Positions 50,106 to 58,441 of a stretch of 64,000 bases of DNA are shown one piece after another. Origin of the DNA: Pseudomonas fulva. GTDB lineage: Bacteria; Pseudomonadota; Gammaproteobacteria; Pseudomonadales; Pseudomonadaceae. Within the stretch, counting starts at the first letter, position 1. Every line of letters begins with the position of its first letter. The notes beneath the pieces are model-generated. The model saw only the letters and a program-made list of their open reading frames with translations. It did no database searches and was not told the DNA's origin. The stretch spans positions 5,084,001 to 5,148,000 of the forward strand of contig NZ_CP082928.1 in the NCBI RefSeq assembly GCF_023517795.1, in the 5' to 3' direction. A program made the position numbers and the translations under genes.

Positions 50106-51268
50106 CCGGCCGCCGCTGCCCTGGTTGCAGGGCGTGCCAACAGTGCGATCAGGGCGATCGCCAGCAGCGGCAGCATGGCCAGGTTGATCTGCGCCCAGCC
50201 CAGCCCGGTGATCAGTGCACCGGACGCGAAGGCCGCACAGGCGGCAACGCCGCTATTGGTCAACTCCATGAGCCCTTGGGCCTTGCCTCGTTCGTCGGGC
50301 TGGTGGGCCGAGGCCAGCAGCGTGGTACCGGCAATCAGCATCAGGTTCCAGCCGATGCCCAGCAGCAGCGAGGAAACCAGGAAGAAAGCCTGGCTTTGCC
50401 CGCTCAATCCGACCAGCGCACTGCCGCCGAGCGTTGCGATACCCAGCAGGGCCACCGGCCGGCTGCCCAGGCGATCCACCAGTGGGCCGGCGATCAGCGC
50501 AGGCAGGAACATGCCCAGCACGTGCCACTGGATCACCCCGGCAGCGCTCTCCAGCGGCAAGCCGCAGAAGCTCATGGCCAGCGGCGTCGCGTTCATCACC
50601 AGAATCATCAGGCCATTGCCGACGGCGGTTACCACCAGTGCAGCGCGGATCGCCGGGCGCGCCAGCAGGCTGCGCATGTCGCCTCGCGGCGCGACGGTGA
50701 TGGTTCCCACGCGCAGGGTGCTGAGCAACGCCAGGCCAAGCAGCGCCAGGCCGGCCAACAGCACGTAAGCACCTACGAAGGGCGTGCTCAGTGCGTTACG
50801 CGCCCACAGCGTCAGGCTCGGCGCAATCAGGGCGGCGCAGATGCCGCCGGCGATCACCCAGGCAGCCGCGCGCCCCTTGTAGGCATCGTCCACCGTTTCC
50901 AGCGCCGCGAAACGGTAATACGCGGCCGAGGCCTGATAGACGCCGGTGGCGAGCGCGCCGAGGCAGAACAGGATGAAGTCGCCGAGCCAGACACCCAGGG
51001 CGCTGGTCAGGCCGCCGAGTATGCCGGCTGCGGCGCCCAGGGTCAGGCCGGGCCTGCGGCCATGGCGCTGCATGAACAGCGACAGCGGGTGAGTCGCCAG
51101 CAGGTTTCCGAGCACCAGCAGCGCCAGGGGCAGGGTGGCCAGCGCGTTGTAGGGCGATAGTTGCAAGCCGATCAGCGCGGTGAGCGTGATGCCGATCAGC
51201 GAGCAGCTCCAGTACAGCGCCTGGGCGAGAAACAGGGTCAGCAGGGCCCGGTTACGAATAAGCAGCAT
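50102..51268 (-). CDS. MFS transporter (12-helix, probable efflux)
   Basis: 388 aa, about 12 hydrophobic helices. MLLIRNRALLTLFLAQALYW at the N-terminus and the loop motif MQRHGRRPGLTLGAAAGI between helices 2 and 3 (motif A, variant) identify the superfamily; a second RLGSRPVALLG loop follows in the C-half. ATG 51268 has GGGAGGAAG 3 nt upstream. The start lies 17 nt inside the DUF1272 gene, itself overlapping a GlxA-type regulator, so the three are one unit. Substrate unknown. Confidence 0.87.
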   Translation of the reverse strand: MLLIRNRALLTLFLAQALYWSCSLIGITLTALIGLQLSPYNALATLPLALLVLGNLLATHPLSLFMQRHGRRPGLTLGAAAGILGGLTSALGVWLGDFILFCLGALATGVYQASAAYYRFAALETVDDAYKGRAAAWVIAGGICAALIAPSLTLWARNALSTPFVGAYVLLAGLALLGLALLSTLRVGTITVAPRGDMRSLLARPAIRAALVVTAVGNGLMILVMNATPLAMSFCGLPLESAAGVIQWHVLGMFLPALIAGPLVDRLGSRPVALLGIATLGGSALVGLSGQSQAFFLVSSLLLGIGWNLMLIAGTTLLASAHQPDERGKAQGLMELTNSGVAACAAFASGALITGLGWAQINLAMLPLLAIALIALLARPATRAAAAG

Positions 51269-51503
51269 CGCTTCCTCCCGCCTTGAGCACGCGCAAGGTA
51301 GAGGGCGGGTTGGCCGGCAGCTTGGTGGCAGGGCGAATCGGCCGGCGCACCAGCTCTCCCGCGCAGTTCGGGCAGTGCCCTTTGAGGTGCGTGTCGGCGC
51401 ACTGGCTGCAGTAGGTGCATTCGAACGAGCAGATGCGCGCATCGAGAGAGTCCGGCGGCAGGTCGCGGTCGCAGCATTCGCAGTTGGGGCGTAGCTCAAG
51501 CAT
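51252..51503 (-). CDS. DUF1272 Cys-rich zinc-ribbon-like protein
   Basis: 83 aa with eight cysteines arranged in pairs in the first 50 residues (CECC, CSFEC, CSQC, CPNC), the DUF1272 pattern; probably binds zinc. The basic C-terminal third (RRPIRPATKLPANPPS) has no Cys. The frame overlaps the regulator gene upstream by 8 nt and the MFS gene downstream by 17 nt. Function unknown; gene order suggests it serves the transporter or its regulator. Confidence 0.85.
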   Translation of the reverse strand: MLELRPNCECCDRDLPPDSLDARICSFECTYCSQCADTHLKGHCPNCAGELVRRPIRPATKLPANPPSTLRVLKAGGSDAAYS

Positions 51504-52506
51504 GGTGGATCTCCCGGCCGAAACGTTCGGCGTATTGCTGAGGGCTGATGGACAGGTGTTTGTGAAAGGCCCGACGCAGGTTCTCCGGGTGGCCGAAGCC
51601 GGTCAGGCGGGCGACGGTACTGATCGACGCCTGGGCGTCCTGCAGCAGGCTACGGGCAGCCTCCAGGCGAACACGCTCCACATAGCCGGCCGGCCCAGTG
51701 CCGAGTTCCCTGGCGAATACCCGCGACAGCGTGCGCGGCGTCATCCGCGCCTTGTCGGCCAGGGCGTCGAGCGACAGGTCGCCGCCCAGGTTGGTTGGAA
51801 TCCACTCGAGCAATTCGGCCAGACGCGGGGTGCGGCTCGGCTCCGGGGCGAGCAGGGCGCTGAACTGCGCCTGGCCGCCCGGGCGGCGTAGGAACATCAC
51901 CAGGCGTCGCGCCACCGCCAGTGCGGTGCTGCGGCCCAGGTCGGCCTCGACCAGGGCCAATGCCAGGTCGATACCGGCGGTAACGCCAGCGGAGGTGAAC
52001 AGATGCTCGCTGCCATCGCCTGCACTGGGGGCATAGGTGTGCAGGCAGTCGCTGTCGACCAGCAGCTTGTGGTGTTGGCGCAAGGTGTCGATATCGGCCC
52101 AGTGGGTGGTCACCCGCCTACCGTCGAGCAGGCCGGTACGGGCCAGAATCAGCGCGCCCGAGCAGACCGAGCCCAGGCGCCGGATATGGGGCTCGGCCTG
52201 CTGCAGCCAGCTCAGCAGTGGTCTGTTTTCGCATTGCTGGGTTTCGCCAGCACCGCCGGGAATCAGCAGGGTATCCAGGCTGGCGGGGTCCACCTCGCCC
52301 CAGGCGGCGTCGGCCACCAGGCGTATGCCCGAGGAGCTGCTTACCTGGCCGGCCTGCTCGGCCAGTAGCAGCAGCCGATAGGCATCGTCGAGCCCCTGGC
52401 GGCTACGCTCGGCGTTGGCAGAGGCGAATACCTGCAAGGGGCCGACAACATCCAGGCTCATGAAGTCCGGGTAGATCAGGGCGGCAATGCATTTGCGGCT
52501 TTCCAT
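51496..52506 (-). CDS. GlxA-family transcriptional regulator (DJ-1/PfpI + AraC)
   Basis: 336 aa. N-terminal DJ-1/PfpI-like sensor domain (IAALIYPDFMSLDVVGPLQV, with the nucleophile-elbow Cys in LGSVCSGALILA) and a C-terminal AraC/XylS double helix-turn-helix (~225-325: LSLDALADKARMTPRTLSRV and FGHPENLRRAFHKHL). Members respond to small amines or other metabolites, mostly unknown. It is first in a minus-strand unit with DUF1272 and the MFS transporter, so regulation of that exporter is a reasonable inference. Confidence 0.9.
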   Translation of the reverse strand: MESRKCIAALIYPDFMSLDVVGPLQVFASANAERSRQGLDDAYRLLLLAEQAGQVSSSSGIRLVADAAWGEVDPASLDTLLIPGGAGETQQCENRPLLSWLQQAEPHIRRLGSVCSGALILARTGLLDGRRVTTHWADIDTLRQHHKLLVDSDCLHTYAPSAGDGSEHLFTSAGVTAGIDLALALVEADLGRSTALAVARRLVMFLRRPGGQAQFSALLAPEPSRTPRLAELLEWIPTNLGGDLSLDALADKARMTPRTLSRVFARELGTGPAGYVERVRLEAARSLLQDAQASISTVARLTGFGHPENLRRAFHKHLSISPQQYAERFGREIHHA

Positions 52507-52588
52507 GGTGGCCCCTCGTGAATGAGGAGCCAGTGTGCGGACAAAGCACTATGGCGGCAATGACATTGAACCCACAGATCTTGCCACT

Positions 52589-53614
52589 TCAGCTGACGGG
52601 GAGTTTTTCCAGAAAACGCATCAGCAGGCTTTCCTCGCTGCGCAACCCCTTGCGGGCGGCCGCCAGGCGCAGGTCAGACAGTTCGCCGGCGTGGAAGGCC
52701 TCGATCAGCGCCGGGTGGATGTAGCACTTGCGGCACACGGCCGGCGTGTTGCGCAACTCTTCGGCAACCTGCTTGACCATGCCCACCACATGTTTCTTGG
52801 CCGAGCTTTCCGGCTGCCATTCCAGCTCACGCAGCAGCGTCAGCGCCAGGGCGCTGCCGGCCCAGGTGCGGTAATCCTTGGCGGTGAAGTCGGCACCGGT
52901 GAGCTCACGCAGGTAGTTGTTGACGTCCGTCGAGGTCACCGTGTGGCGCTCGCCATTGGCGTCCAGGTACTGGAACAGGTGCTGGCCCGGCAGCTCCAGG
53001 CAGCGGCGGATGATGCGCGCGAGGCGACGATCGCTGACTTCCACCTCATGTTCGATGCCGCTCTTGCCACGGAAATGGAAGCGAATGGCGCTGCCCTGCA
53101 CCTCGACATGGCGGTTGCGCAGGGTGGTCAGCCCATAGGAGCGGTTTTCCTTGGCGTAGCGCACGTTGCCGATGCGGATCAGCGTGTTGTCGAGCAGGGT
53201 GATCACGGTGGCCATGACCTTTTCGCGGCCATGGTCGGGCAACAGCAGATGCTGTTCTATGGTCTGGCGCAGTTTGGGCAGTGCCTTGCCGAACAGCAGC
53301 AGGTTGGCGTACTTGTCGGTGTCGCGCACTTCACGCCAGCGCGGGTGGTACCGATACTGCTTGCGGCCGCGCGCATCACGGCCGGTCGCCTGCAAGTGGC
53401 CCTTGGGGTCCGGGCAGATCCACACGTCCACGTAGGCGGGCGGTATCGCCAGGGCATTGATGCGGGCGATCTCCTGGGCGTCGCGAATGCGCTGGCCATT
53501 GGGCTCGAAATAGCAGAACTTGCCGCGCAGCTTGCGGCGCGTGATGCCGGGCGAGCGGTCGTCCACGTAGTGCAGGTCGTTGGGCAGTTCCGGGGTGATC
53601 GACAGGCTGCTCAT
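52589..53614 (-). CDS. Poxvirus/eukaryote-type DNA topoisomerase IB
   Basis: 341-aa type IB topoisomerase that relaxes supercoils through a 3'-phosphotyrosyl intermediate. Conserved catalytic residues: Arg in KYANLLLFGKALPKLRQ region, RIGNVRYAKENRSYGLTTL, KDYRTWAGSALAL, and nucleophile Tyr298 in RKCYIHPALI. Bacterial members of this family are found in Pseudomonas, Deinococcus and others, with unclear cellular role. ATG 53614 gives MSSLSITPELPNDLHYVDD, with GGAGA upstream. Confidence 0.9.
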   Translation of the reverse strand: MSSLSITPELPNDLHYVDDRSPGITRRKLRGKFCYFEPNGQRIRDAQEIARINALAIPPAYVDVWICPDPKGHLQATGRDARGRKQYRYHPRWREVRDTDKYANLLLFGKALPKLRQTIEQHLLLPDHGREKVMATVITLLDNTLIRIGNVRYAKENRSYGLTTLRNRHVEVQGSAIRFHFRGKSGIEHEVEVSDRRLARIIRRCLELPGQHLFQYLDANGERHTVTSTDVNNYLRELTGADFTAKDYRTWAGSALALTLLRELEWQPESSAKKHVVGMVKQVAEELRNTPAVCRKCYIHPALIEAFHAGELSDLRLAAARKGLRSEESLLMRFLEKLPVS

Positions 53615-53844
53615 CGCGTGGTCTCCACGATCATGCAACCAACAGGCAGAAGAAGATCATCGGCCGGATACACGGCAGCGCGATATAAGGTGGGCGGCGA
53701 AGTTACAACGAGGTTTTGCATGCCGGTCCGCTCATGGCAACAGTTAAAGACTTAGCCCGCTGGACAGGGTGGTAAGTTCAGACTTTAACGAGGACACCAG
53801 GGCGAACGCATAAACGAGAAGAGGGTATTACAAGGCTGGGACAA

Positions 53845-53870
53845 GTTGCCGCACCAGCTGGTGCGGCAAC
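53845..53870. repeat. 26-bp perfect palindrome
   Basis: 13-nt arm GTTGCCGCACCAG followed directly by its complement CTGGTGCGGCAAC, with no loop. It lies 22 bp past the stop of the small gene at 53893, on the minus-strand side. As RNA it would form a strong hairpin with only a weak T-tail (TTGTCCC on minus), so either terminator or protein-binding site. Confidence 0.6.
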
Positions 53871-53892
53871 GGGAAAAACAAGTGCCGAAGAA

Positions 53893-54162
53893 TTATTCCG
53901 GCATGCTCCAGGGCGCGAGATCGAAGCCCTTGCTGCTGAGTTCGTCGCGGGATTTCTTCAGGGCCTTGGCCAGCTCCTGGGGGTCGCTGTAGATGCTGCT
54001 GGTCAGTTGCGCGCGATCGATCAACGGCGTATTGGTGCGGTCGACGATCGTCAGGCTCAGTACGCCGGTACCGTCCTGCGGCGCCCAGGCCACGCAGTGG
54101 AAAGGTTGAAAGGCGCGGTCGGCAATCAGCAGTGCATCATTGAAACGCAGCGAAGCGTTCAT
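53893..54162 (-). CDS. Small conserved hypothetical protein
   Basis: 89 aa from ATG 54162 (MNASLRFNDALLIADRAFQP); GGAGAA lies ~8 nt upstream. Middle part VAWAPQDGTGVLSLTIVDRT and end LSSKGFDLAPWSMPE. No signal peptide, membrane helix or named domain that I recognise. Codon use looks like that of its neighbours. A strong hairpin follows its stop. A somewhat longer version from 54189 is possible but lacks a ribosome binding site. Confidence 0.7.
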   Translation of the reverse strand: MNASLRFNDALLIADRAFQPFHCVAWAPQDGTGVLSLTIVDRTNTPLIDRAQLTSSIYSDPQELAKALKKSRDELSSKGFDLAPWSMPE

Positions 54163-54537
54163 GGGGTCGGTTCTCCGAGGGTTTCCCAATGATTCATAGT
54201 GTCAGCGAGCTTGTTCTACGCTGACGTTCCTAGCTGTTGATGGTTCGATGAGCCCTGCAAGTCACATCCAAATTAATTAATTTTCAAAAAAACCGAAAAT
54301 CATCTTGTGAAGTTGATGGGCGTCAAAGTTTTCAAGGGTGGCGGCACGCCGTTGGGCCGTGCATTTATGTTTAACCAGCGAAAATGGCATCAACACCAAA
54401 TAGGAAAATAGCCCTGCTGATCAGTTCCGTTAAGTTCAGGATTTTTATTAATGCAGACAGGCGGTTAATTCGTTTGAAATAACCAATGGCGGTTTTCTGA
54501 CTGCCGCCGCAAATGCCCGCGAGGGGCCTGCGGCGGG
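54163..54537. other. 375-bp AT-rich intergenic region
   Basis: Clearly more AT-rich than the rest of the window, with AATTAATTAATTTT (54272-54285), an A-run at 54287-54294 and further A/T runs to 54480. No gene or known RNA fold seen. It also marks the point near which gene order switches from the PA1796-1852-like block to the PA2649-2659-like block. May contain the promoter of the small gene on its left. Confidence 0.5.
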
Positions 54538-55617
54538 TTATAGCGGCAGCAGATGGTCGGCCAGCCGGCCCGATTCGGCCAACTCGAGAAATTCGTCGCC
54601 CATGCGCCGGCTCTCATCCATCGCCTGGCGCCAGTAGCGTTCGCGCCCGGCATCGTCGCCCAGGAACCGGGTGAAATCCTTGCGATCCGGCAGCTTGCCA
54701 TAGGGCAGGCGGACCAGGTAATCACGCGAGGGGGCCAGCAGCAGGACGTCCTGCAGGCGCACGGCATCGCCCCGGCGCCAGGGCATGCCCTTGTCGAACC
54801 AGCCGGGAATGATGCGATCGGTGAAGTGCGGGTACAGCACCACGTCATCACCGCTGTAGGGCAGGTCGAGGTGGTAATCCAGCAGGCCGCCGTCGCGGTA
54901 GGTGCCGGGGCCTGCGCCGGGAATGTCGCGCACGCCCTGCATCACGAAGGGGATCGAGCCGGAGGCCAGCAAGGCATGGCGCAGGTTGCCGACATCCAGC
55001 GGCAGGCAGCGCGAAGGAAAGTCGGTCAGCGGATGCAGGGGCGGTGCCAGGCGCGCGTCGTGCAGGATCACCCGCTCGAAGTGGCGGGCCAGGCGCGGGC
55101 GGCCCAGCAGGTTGCTGCCGATCACCGACGACAGCCCCAGGCCTAGGGAGCGGCGGTCGTCCTCGGCAAGCCGGCCGTGACTCTTCACCACCACGATGTT
55201 GAGCCGGTAGTGGGGATTGTCGAGCACGGCGGCGTCCTGGCTTTGCAGAAGCTCATCGAGCATGCGCACGCAGCGCTCGGTCACGTCGCTGATGCTCACA
55301 CCCTTGGCGAAGCGCATGCCGGTGTACAGCTCACCCAGGCGCTGCAACGCAGCGGCAGGGTCGGGGAGGCAGGCGCTGGCGAAGCGCCAGGAGCCGATGG
55401 ACGCGCCGATCAGCGAGCGCTCACGGGGCGCCCGGGCCAGCCAGTCGCCGAACAGGGCGATATCCAGCCCCTGAATGCCCAGGGCCTTGGGCCCGCCCGC
55501 AGCGCCGGGCAGGGTGCCGACATCCCCGGGTTGCAGGCCGCGCTCGCGAATGCGTGCCAGGGCGCGCTGGCCGGCCTTGAGGGTGAGGGCAGGGAATTTG
55601 ATCTGAATGGCGCTCAT
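54538..55617 (-). CDS. Patatin-like phospholipase family protein
   Basis: 359-aa predicted lipid acyl hydrolase. Oxyanion segment GAAGGPKALGI, nucleophile elbow LIGASIGSWRF (GxSxG) and the Asp of the catalytic dyad in TYRDGGLLDYH (DGG/A). No signal peptide is visible, so it would be cytosolic unless secreted by another route. 21 bases of its 3' end are close to an AT-rich spacer. Single gene, divergent from the PepSY/bqs operon. Substrate unknown. Confidence 0.88.
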   Translation of the reverse strand: MSAIQIKFPALTLKAGQRALARIRERGLQPGDVGTLPGAAGGPKALGIQGLDIALFGDWLARAPRERSLIGASIGSWRFASACLPDPAAALQRLGELYTGMRFAKGVSISDVTERCVRMLDELLQSQDAAVLDNPHYRLNIVVVKSHGRLAEDDRRSLGLGLSSVIGSNLLGRPRLARHFERVILHDARLAPPLHPLTDFPSRCLPLDVGNLRHALLASGSIPFVMQGVRDIPGAGPGTYRDGGLLDYHLDLPYSGDDVVLYPHFTDRIIPGWFDKGMPWRRGDAVRLQDVLLLAPSRDYLVRLPYGKLPDRKDFTRFLGDDAGRERYWRQAMDESRRMGDEFLELAESGRLADHLLPL

Positions 55618-55678
55618 GCCGGTCTCCGCTGAAGAAACGCCAGTATAAAGCCGTGGCCGGCGCGGGTCTGTGGGGCAA

Positions 55679-55694
55679 TTCAGGTTGAATTAAG
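55679..55694 (+). promoter_or_regulatory. Candidate BqsR box upstream of the PepSY-bqsRS operon
   Basis: TTCAG-N6-TTAAG (N6 = GTTGAA) matches the direct-repeat BqsR box TTAAG-N6-TTAAG described in P. aeruginosa with one mismatch. It lies 52 bp before the first PepSY ATG. A further TTAAC (55704-55708) follows. Suggests autoregulation; unproven. Confidence 0.5.
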
Positions 55695-55746
55695 TCGTTC
55701 CCCTTAACCTGATCATCGTCGAAACACGATTACTCAGGAGATCACC

Positions 55747-56055
55747 ATGAAGAAATTGACCGCTTTGTTCGCCGTTGCTGCTCTCACCGCCACCGCCGGT
55801 ATCGCCCAGGCCCGTGACCTGGGGCCGGACGAGGCGCTGAAACTGCGTGACGCCGGCACCATCCAGTCCTTCGAGAAGCTCAATGAGGCTGCCCTTGCCG
55901 CCCATCCCGGCGGTAAACTGGGCGATACCGAACTCGAGGAAGAATACGGCCGCTACCTCTACCAGGTGGAAATCCGCGATGCCCAGAACCAGAAGTGGGA
56001 CGTCGAGCTGGATGCCACCAACGGCACCGTCCTCAAGAACCACCAGGATGATTGA
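55747..56055 (+). CDS. Periplasmic PepSY-domain protein (first of two, BqsP-like position)
   Basis: 102 aa with a clear signal peptide (MKKLTALFAVAALTATAGIAQA, cleaved near residue 22) and a single PepSY domain: LEEEYGRYLYQVEIRDAQNQ and WDVELDATNGTVLKNHQDD. PepSY domains are found in metal-linked or peptidase-inhibitor contexts; small ones often sit next to cation-sensing two-component systems. TCAGGAGATCACC precedes ATG. Ends one base into the next gene. First gene of a PepSY-PepSY-RR-HK operon like PA2659-PA2656. Confidence 0.88.
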   Translation: MKKLTALFAVAALTATAGIAQARDLGPDEALKLRDAGTIQSFEKLNEAALAAHPGGKLGDTELEEEYGRYLYQVEIRDAQNQKWDVELDATNGTVLKNHQDD

Positions 56056-56369
56056 TGAAAGGCAACCCCGTTTTTCGCTGCATCTGCATCGTTTCGCTGG
56101 CCGCGCTGACCTGCGCGGCCAGCGCACGTGACCTTGACCAGGACGAGGCGCGGGACCTGCGCCTGAGTGGCGTGATCCTGCCGCTCGACCAGTTGATGCG
56201 CGCCGCCATGGAGCGCTATCCGGGCGCGACCCTGCTCGAGGCCGAGCTGGAAGAAGAGGACGATGTCTTCGTCTATGAAGTGGAACTGCTGACCCGCGAG
56301 GGGGTGGTTCGTGAACTGGAGCTCGATGCCCACGACGGCAAGATCCTGAAGGATGAGGTAGACGACTGA
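56055..56369 (+). CDS. Second periplasmic PepSY-domain protein
   Basis: 104 aa, paralogous to the preceding gene: signal peptide [21 protein letters not shown], then [20 protein letters not shown] and a PepSY core [31 protein letters not shown]. Very acidic. ATG 56055 overlaps the TGA of the first PepSY gene (TGATG), so coupled; a TTG just before is less likely. The response regulator starts 1 bp after its stop. Confidence 0.87.
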   Translation: MKGNPVFRCICIVSLAALTCAASARDLDQDEARDLRLSGVILPLDQLMRAAMERYPGATLLEAELEEEDDVFVYEVELLTREGVVRELELDAHDGKILKDEVDD

Positions 56370-56370
56370 C

Positions 56371-57039
56371 ATGCGCCTGTTGCTGGTTGAAGACCACGTA
56401 CCGCTTGCCGATGAACTGACCGCCTCACTGACCCGCCAGGGCTATGCCGTCGACTGGCTGGCCGATGGCCGCGATGCCGTGTACCAGGGCGCCAGTGAGC
56501 CCTATGACCTGATCATTCTCGACCTCGGTTTGCCCGGCAAGCCGGGGCTCGAGGTGCTGCAGGAGTGGCGCCAGGGTGGCCTGGTCACCCCGGTGCTGAT
56601 TCTCACCGCCCGCGGCTCCTGGGCCGAGCGCATCGAAGGCCTGAAGGTCGGTGCCGACGATTACCTGACCAAACCCTTCCACCCCGAAGAACTGCAACTG
56701 CGTATCCAGGCGCTGCTGCGCCGTGCCCGCGGCCTGGCCAACCAGCCGCAGCTGCAGGCTGCCGGTTTGCACCTGGATGAAAGCCGGCAGTGCGTCAGCC
56801 GCGGAGAGCAGGCGATCGAGCTGACCGCCGCGGAGTTTCGCCTGTTGCGCTACTTCATGCTGCACGCCGGGCAGATCCTCTCCAAGAGCCACCTGGCCGA
56901 ACACCTGTACGACGGCGAGACCGAGCGCGACTCCAACGTCATCGAGGTGCACGTCAATCACCTGCGCCGCAAGCTCGGCCGCGAGGTGATCGAAACCCGC
57001 CGCGGCCAGGGCTATCGGTTCACCGGTAGCGCCGCTTGA
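56371..57039 (+). CDS. bqsR: OmpR-family response regulator, BqsR/CarR-like
   Basis: 222 aa. Receiver with Glu7-Asp8, phospho-acceptor Asp51 ([10 protein letters not shown]), Thr in ILTARG and Lys in DDYLTKPF; C-terminal winged helix (~130-218) with [18 protein letters not shown] and [16 protein letters not shown]. In P. aeruginosa the syntenic regulator BqsR (CarR) answers Fe(II)/Ca2+ and other cationic stress and binds TTAAG-N6-TTAAG. The symbol is given by synteny (two PepSY genes upstream, sensor downstream, CtpM-like receptor and nuoN nearby); it could equally be another cation-responsive OmpR regulator. Confidence 0.82.
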   Translation: MRLLLVEDHVPLADELTASLTRQGYAVDWLADGRDAVYQGASEPYDLIILDLGLPGKPGLEVLQEWRQGGLVTPVLILTARGSWAERIEGLKVGADDYLTKPFHPEELQLRIQALLRRARGLANQPQLQAAGLHLDESRQCVSRGEQAIELTAAEFRLLRYFMLHAGQILSKSHLAEHLYDGETERDSNVIEVHVNHLRRKLGREVIETRRGQGYRFTGSAA

Positions 57040-58358
57040 GGTCGATCCAGCGGCGCCTGAGCCTGGGGCTGATCAGCGTGCTGCTGATCATCGGCCTGTT
57101 GCTCGCGCAAACCTGCCTGTGGCTGTTCGACAGCAACCTGCGGCGCTATATGCAGGCCGGCCTCGAAGAGGAAGCGCAATCACTGCTGATCGCGCTGGTA
57201 CGCGGGCCGTCCGGCATCCAGCTCGACGAGTCGCGGCTCAGCGCGGCCTACCAGCGGCCCTATTCGGGCCTGTATTTCCGGATCGACTTCAGCGACAAGA
57301 GCTGGCGTTCGCGTTCATTGTGGGACAGCGAACTGCAACCCTCGGACGTGGACGGCCTGCAGCCCGAGTTGCAGGAAGGCCCGCAAGAGCAGGTGCTGGT
57401 GACCTTTCGTGGCGAATACCGGCGCTTCGGCCAGGACCTAACCATCAGCGTGGCGCGCGACTACACGCCGGTGCTGGACAGCTTCCGCCGGGTGCAGCGT
57501 ATCGGCCTGGGGCTGGGGTTGGGCAGCCTGGCCCTGATCCTGTTGCTGCAGCGCCTGGCGGTCAGCCGTGCATTGCGGCCGCTGGAGCAGACCCGCGTGC
57601 AGATCGCCCAGTTGCAGCAAGGGCAGCGCTCCGGGCTGGACGAGCAGGTGCCCGAGGAACTGGAGCCGCTGGTCGAGCAGATCAACCACCTGCTGGCCCA
57701 CACCGAAGATACCCTGAGACGCTCGCGCAACGCCCTCGGCAATCTGGGCCATGCGTTGAAGACGCCATTGGCGGTGCTGGTCAACCTGGCCTCACGGGAT
57801 GAGCTGCGTGCGCACCCCGAACTGCGCGACAACCTGCTCGAGCACCTGCAACAGATCGAGCAGCGCATCGCCCGTGAGCTGGGCCGTGCGCGTCTGGCCG
57901 GTGAAGCCTTGCCCGGTGCGCATTTCGATTGCCGGGAGGAGCTGCCTGGCCTGTTCGCCACCCTTGGCATGATCCACGACAGCGCCATCGAGCTGAGCTG
58001 GCAGGCGTCACCGCCCGACCTGCGCCTGCCGCGCGACCGCGAGGACCTGCTGGAGCTGCTCGGCAACCTGCTCGACAACGCCTGCAAGTGGACCGACAGC
58101 CAGGTGCGCCTGCGCATCGAGCGTACCGATACGGCCTACGTATTGAGCGTCGACGACGATGGCCCGGGGATCGACGGTGAACGCCGCGAGGAGGTGCTCA
58201 GCCGCGGCATTCGCCTGGACGAGCAAACCGCGGGACACGGCCTGGGCCTGGGCATCGTGCGCGATATCGTCGATGCCTGGGACGGTACCCTGTCGCTGCA
58301 CGACAGTGACCTGGGCGGCCTGCAGGTCAGGATCGAGCTGCCGCTGCGCGCGCGATAG
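57036..58358 (+). CDS. bqsS: Sensor histidine kinase, BqsS/CarS-like
   Basis: 440 aa. Two transmembrane helices (~9-30 [20 protein letters not shown] and ~158-178 [19 protein letters not shown]) flank a ~125-residue periplasmic domain. Dimerisation helix with phospho-His239 in [12 protein letters not shown], then HATPase motifs [13 protein letters not shown] (N box), DDDGPGID (G1) and [12 protein letters not shown] (G2). The start appears to be TTG 57036, overlapping the bqsR stop (TTGA); the first in-frame GTG would cut into helix 1. No RExxE iron-binding motif is seen in the periplasmic part, unlike what is described for P. aeruginosa BqsS. Confidence 0.8.
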   Translation: MRSIQRRLSLGLISVLLIIGLLLAQTCLWLFDSNLRRYMQAGLEEEAQSLLIALVRGPSGIQLDESRLSAAYQRPYSGLYFRIDFSDKSWRSRSLWDSELQPSDVDGLQPELQEGPQEQVLVTFRGEYRRFGQDLTISVARDYTPVLDSFRRVQRIGLGLGLGSLALILLLQRLAVSRALRPLEQTRVQIAQLQQGQRSGLDEQVPEELEPLVEQINHLLAHTEDTLRRSRNALGNLGHALKTPLAVLVNLASRDELRAHPELRDNLLEHLQQIEQRIARELGRARLAGEALPGAHFDCREELPGLFATLGMIHDSAIELSWQASPPDLRLPRDREDLLELLGNLLDNACKWTDSQVRLRIERTDTAYVLSVDDDGPGIDGERREEVLSRGIRLDEQTAGHGLGLGIVRDIVDAWDGTLSLHDSDLGGLQVRIELPLRAR

Positions 58359-58379
58359 TCACGCCTGAAAGCGGTTCCA

Positions 58380-58404
58380 CGGGTTTCGCTGCGCTCTACC
58401 CAGG
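58380..58404 (-). repeat. Dispersed GCCTGGGTAGAGCG-AGCGAAACCC repeat, copy 1
   Basis: On the minus strand this reads GCCTGGGTAGAGCGCAGCGA and on to AACCC; a second copy with one base change is at 63574-63600 on plus. Such tags are common in intergenic DNA of pseudomonads. Here it lies between convergent bqsS and the FMN reductase, next to a GGCGGATC/GATCCGCC hairpin (58410-58434) that may end both transcripts. Confidence 0.7.
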
Positions 58405-58409
58405 CCACG

Positions 58410-58434
58410 GGCGGATCACCTGGAGCGATCCGCC
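58410..58434. terminator. Possible hairpin terminator between bqsS and the FMN reductase
   Basis: 8-bp stem GGCGGATC/GATCCGCC with a 9-nt loop, 8 bp from the stop of the minus-strand gene; no T-run on either side, so termination is uncertain. Confidence 0.4.
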
Positions 58435-58441
58435 GTGTTGC

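Noticed and set aside
54538..55617. Patatin-like protein as a CBASS effector
   Set aside because: No cyclic-nucleotide synthase (CD-NTase) or accessory gene adjoins; the neighbours are an AT-rich spacer and a two-component operon.
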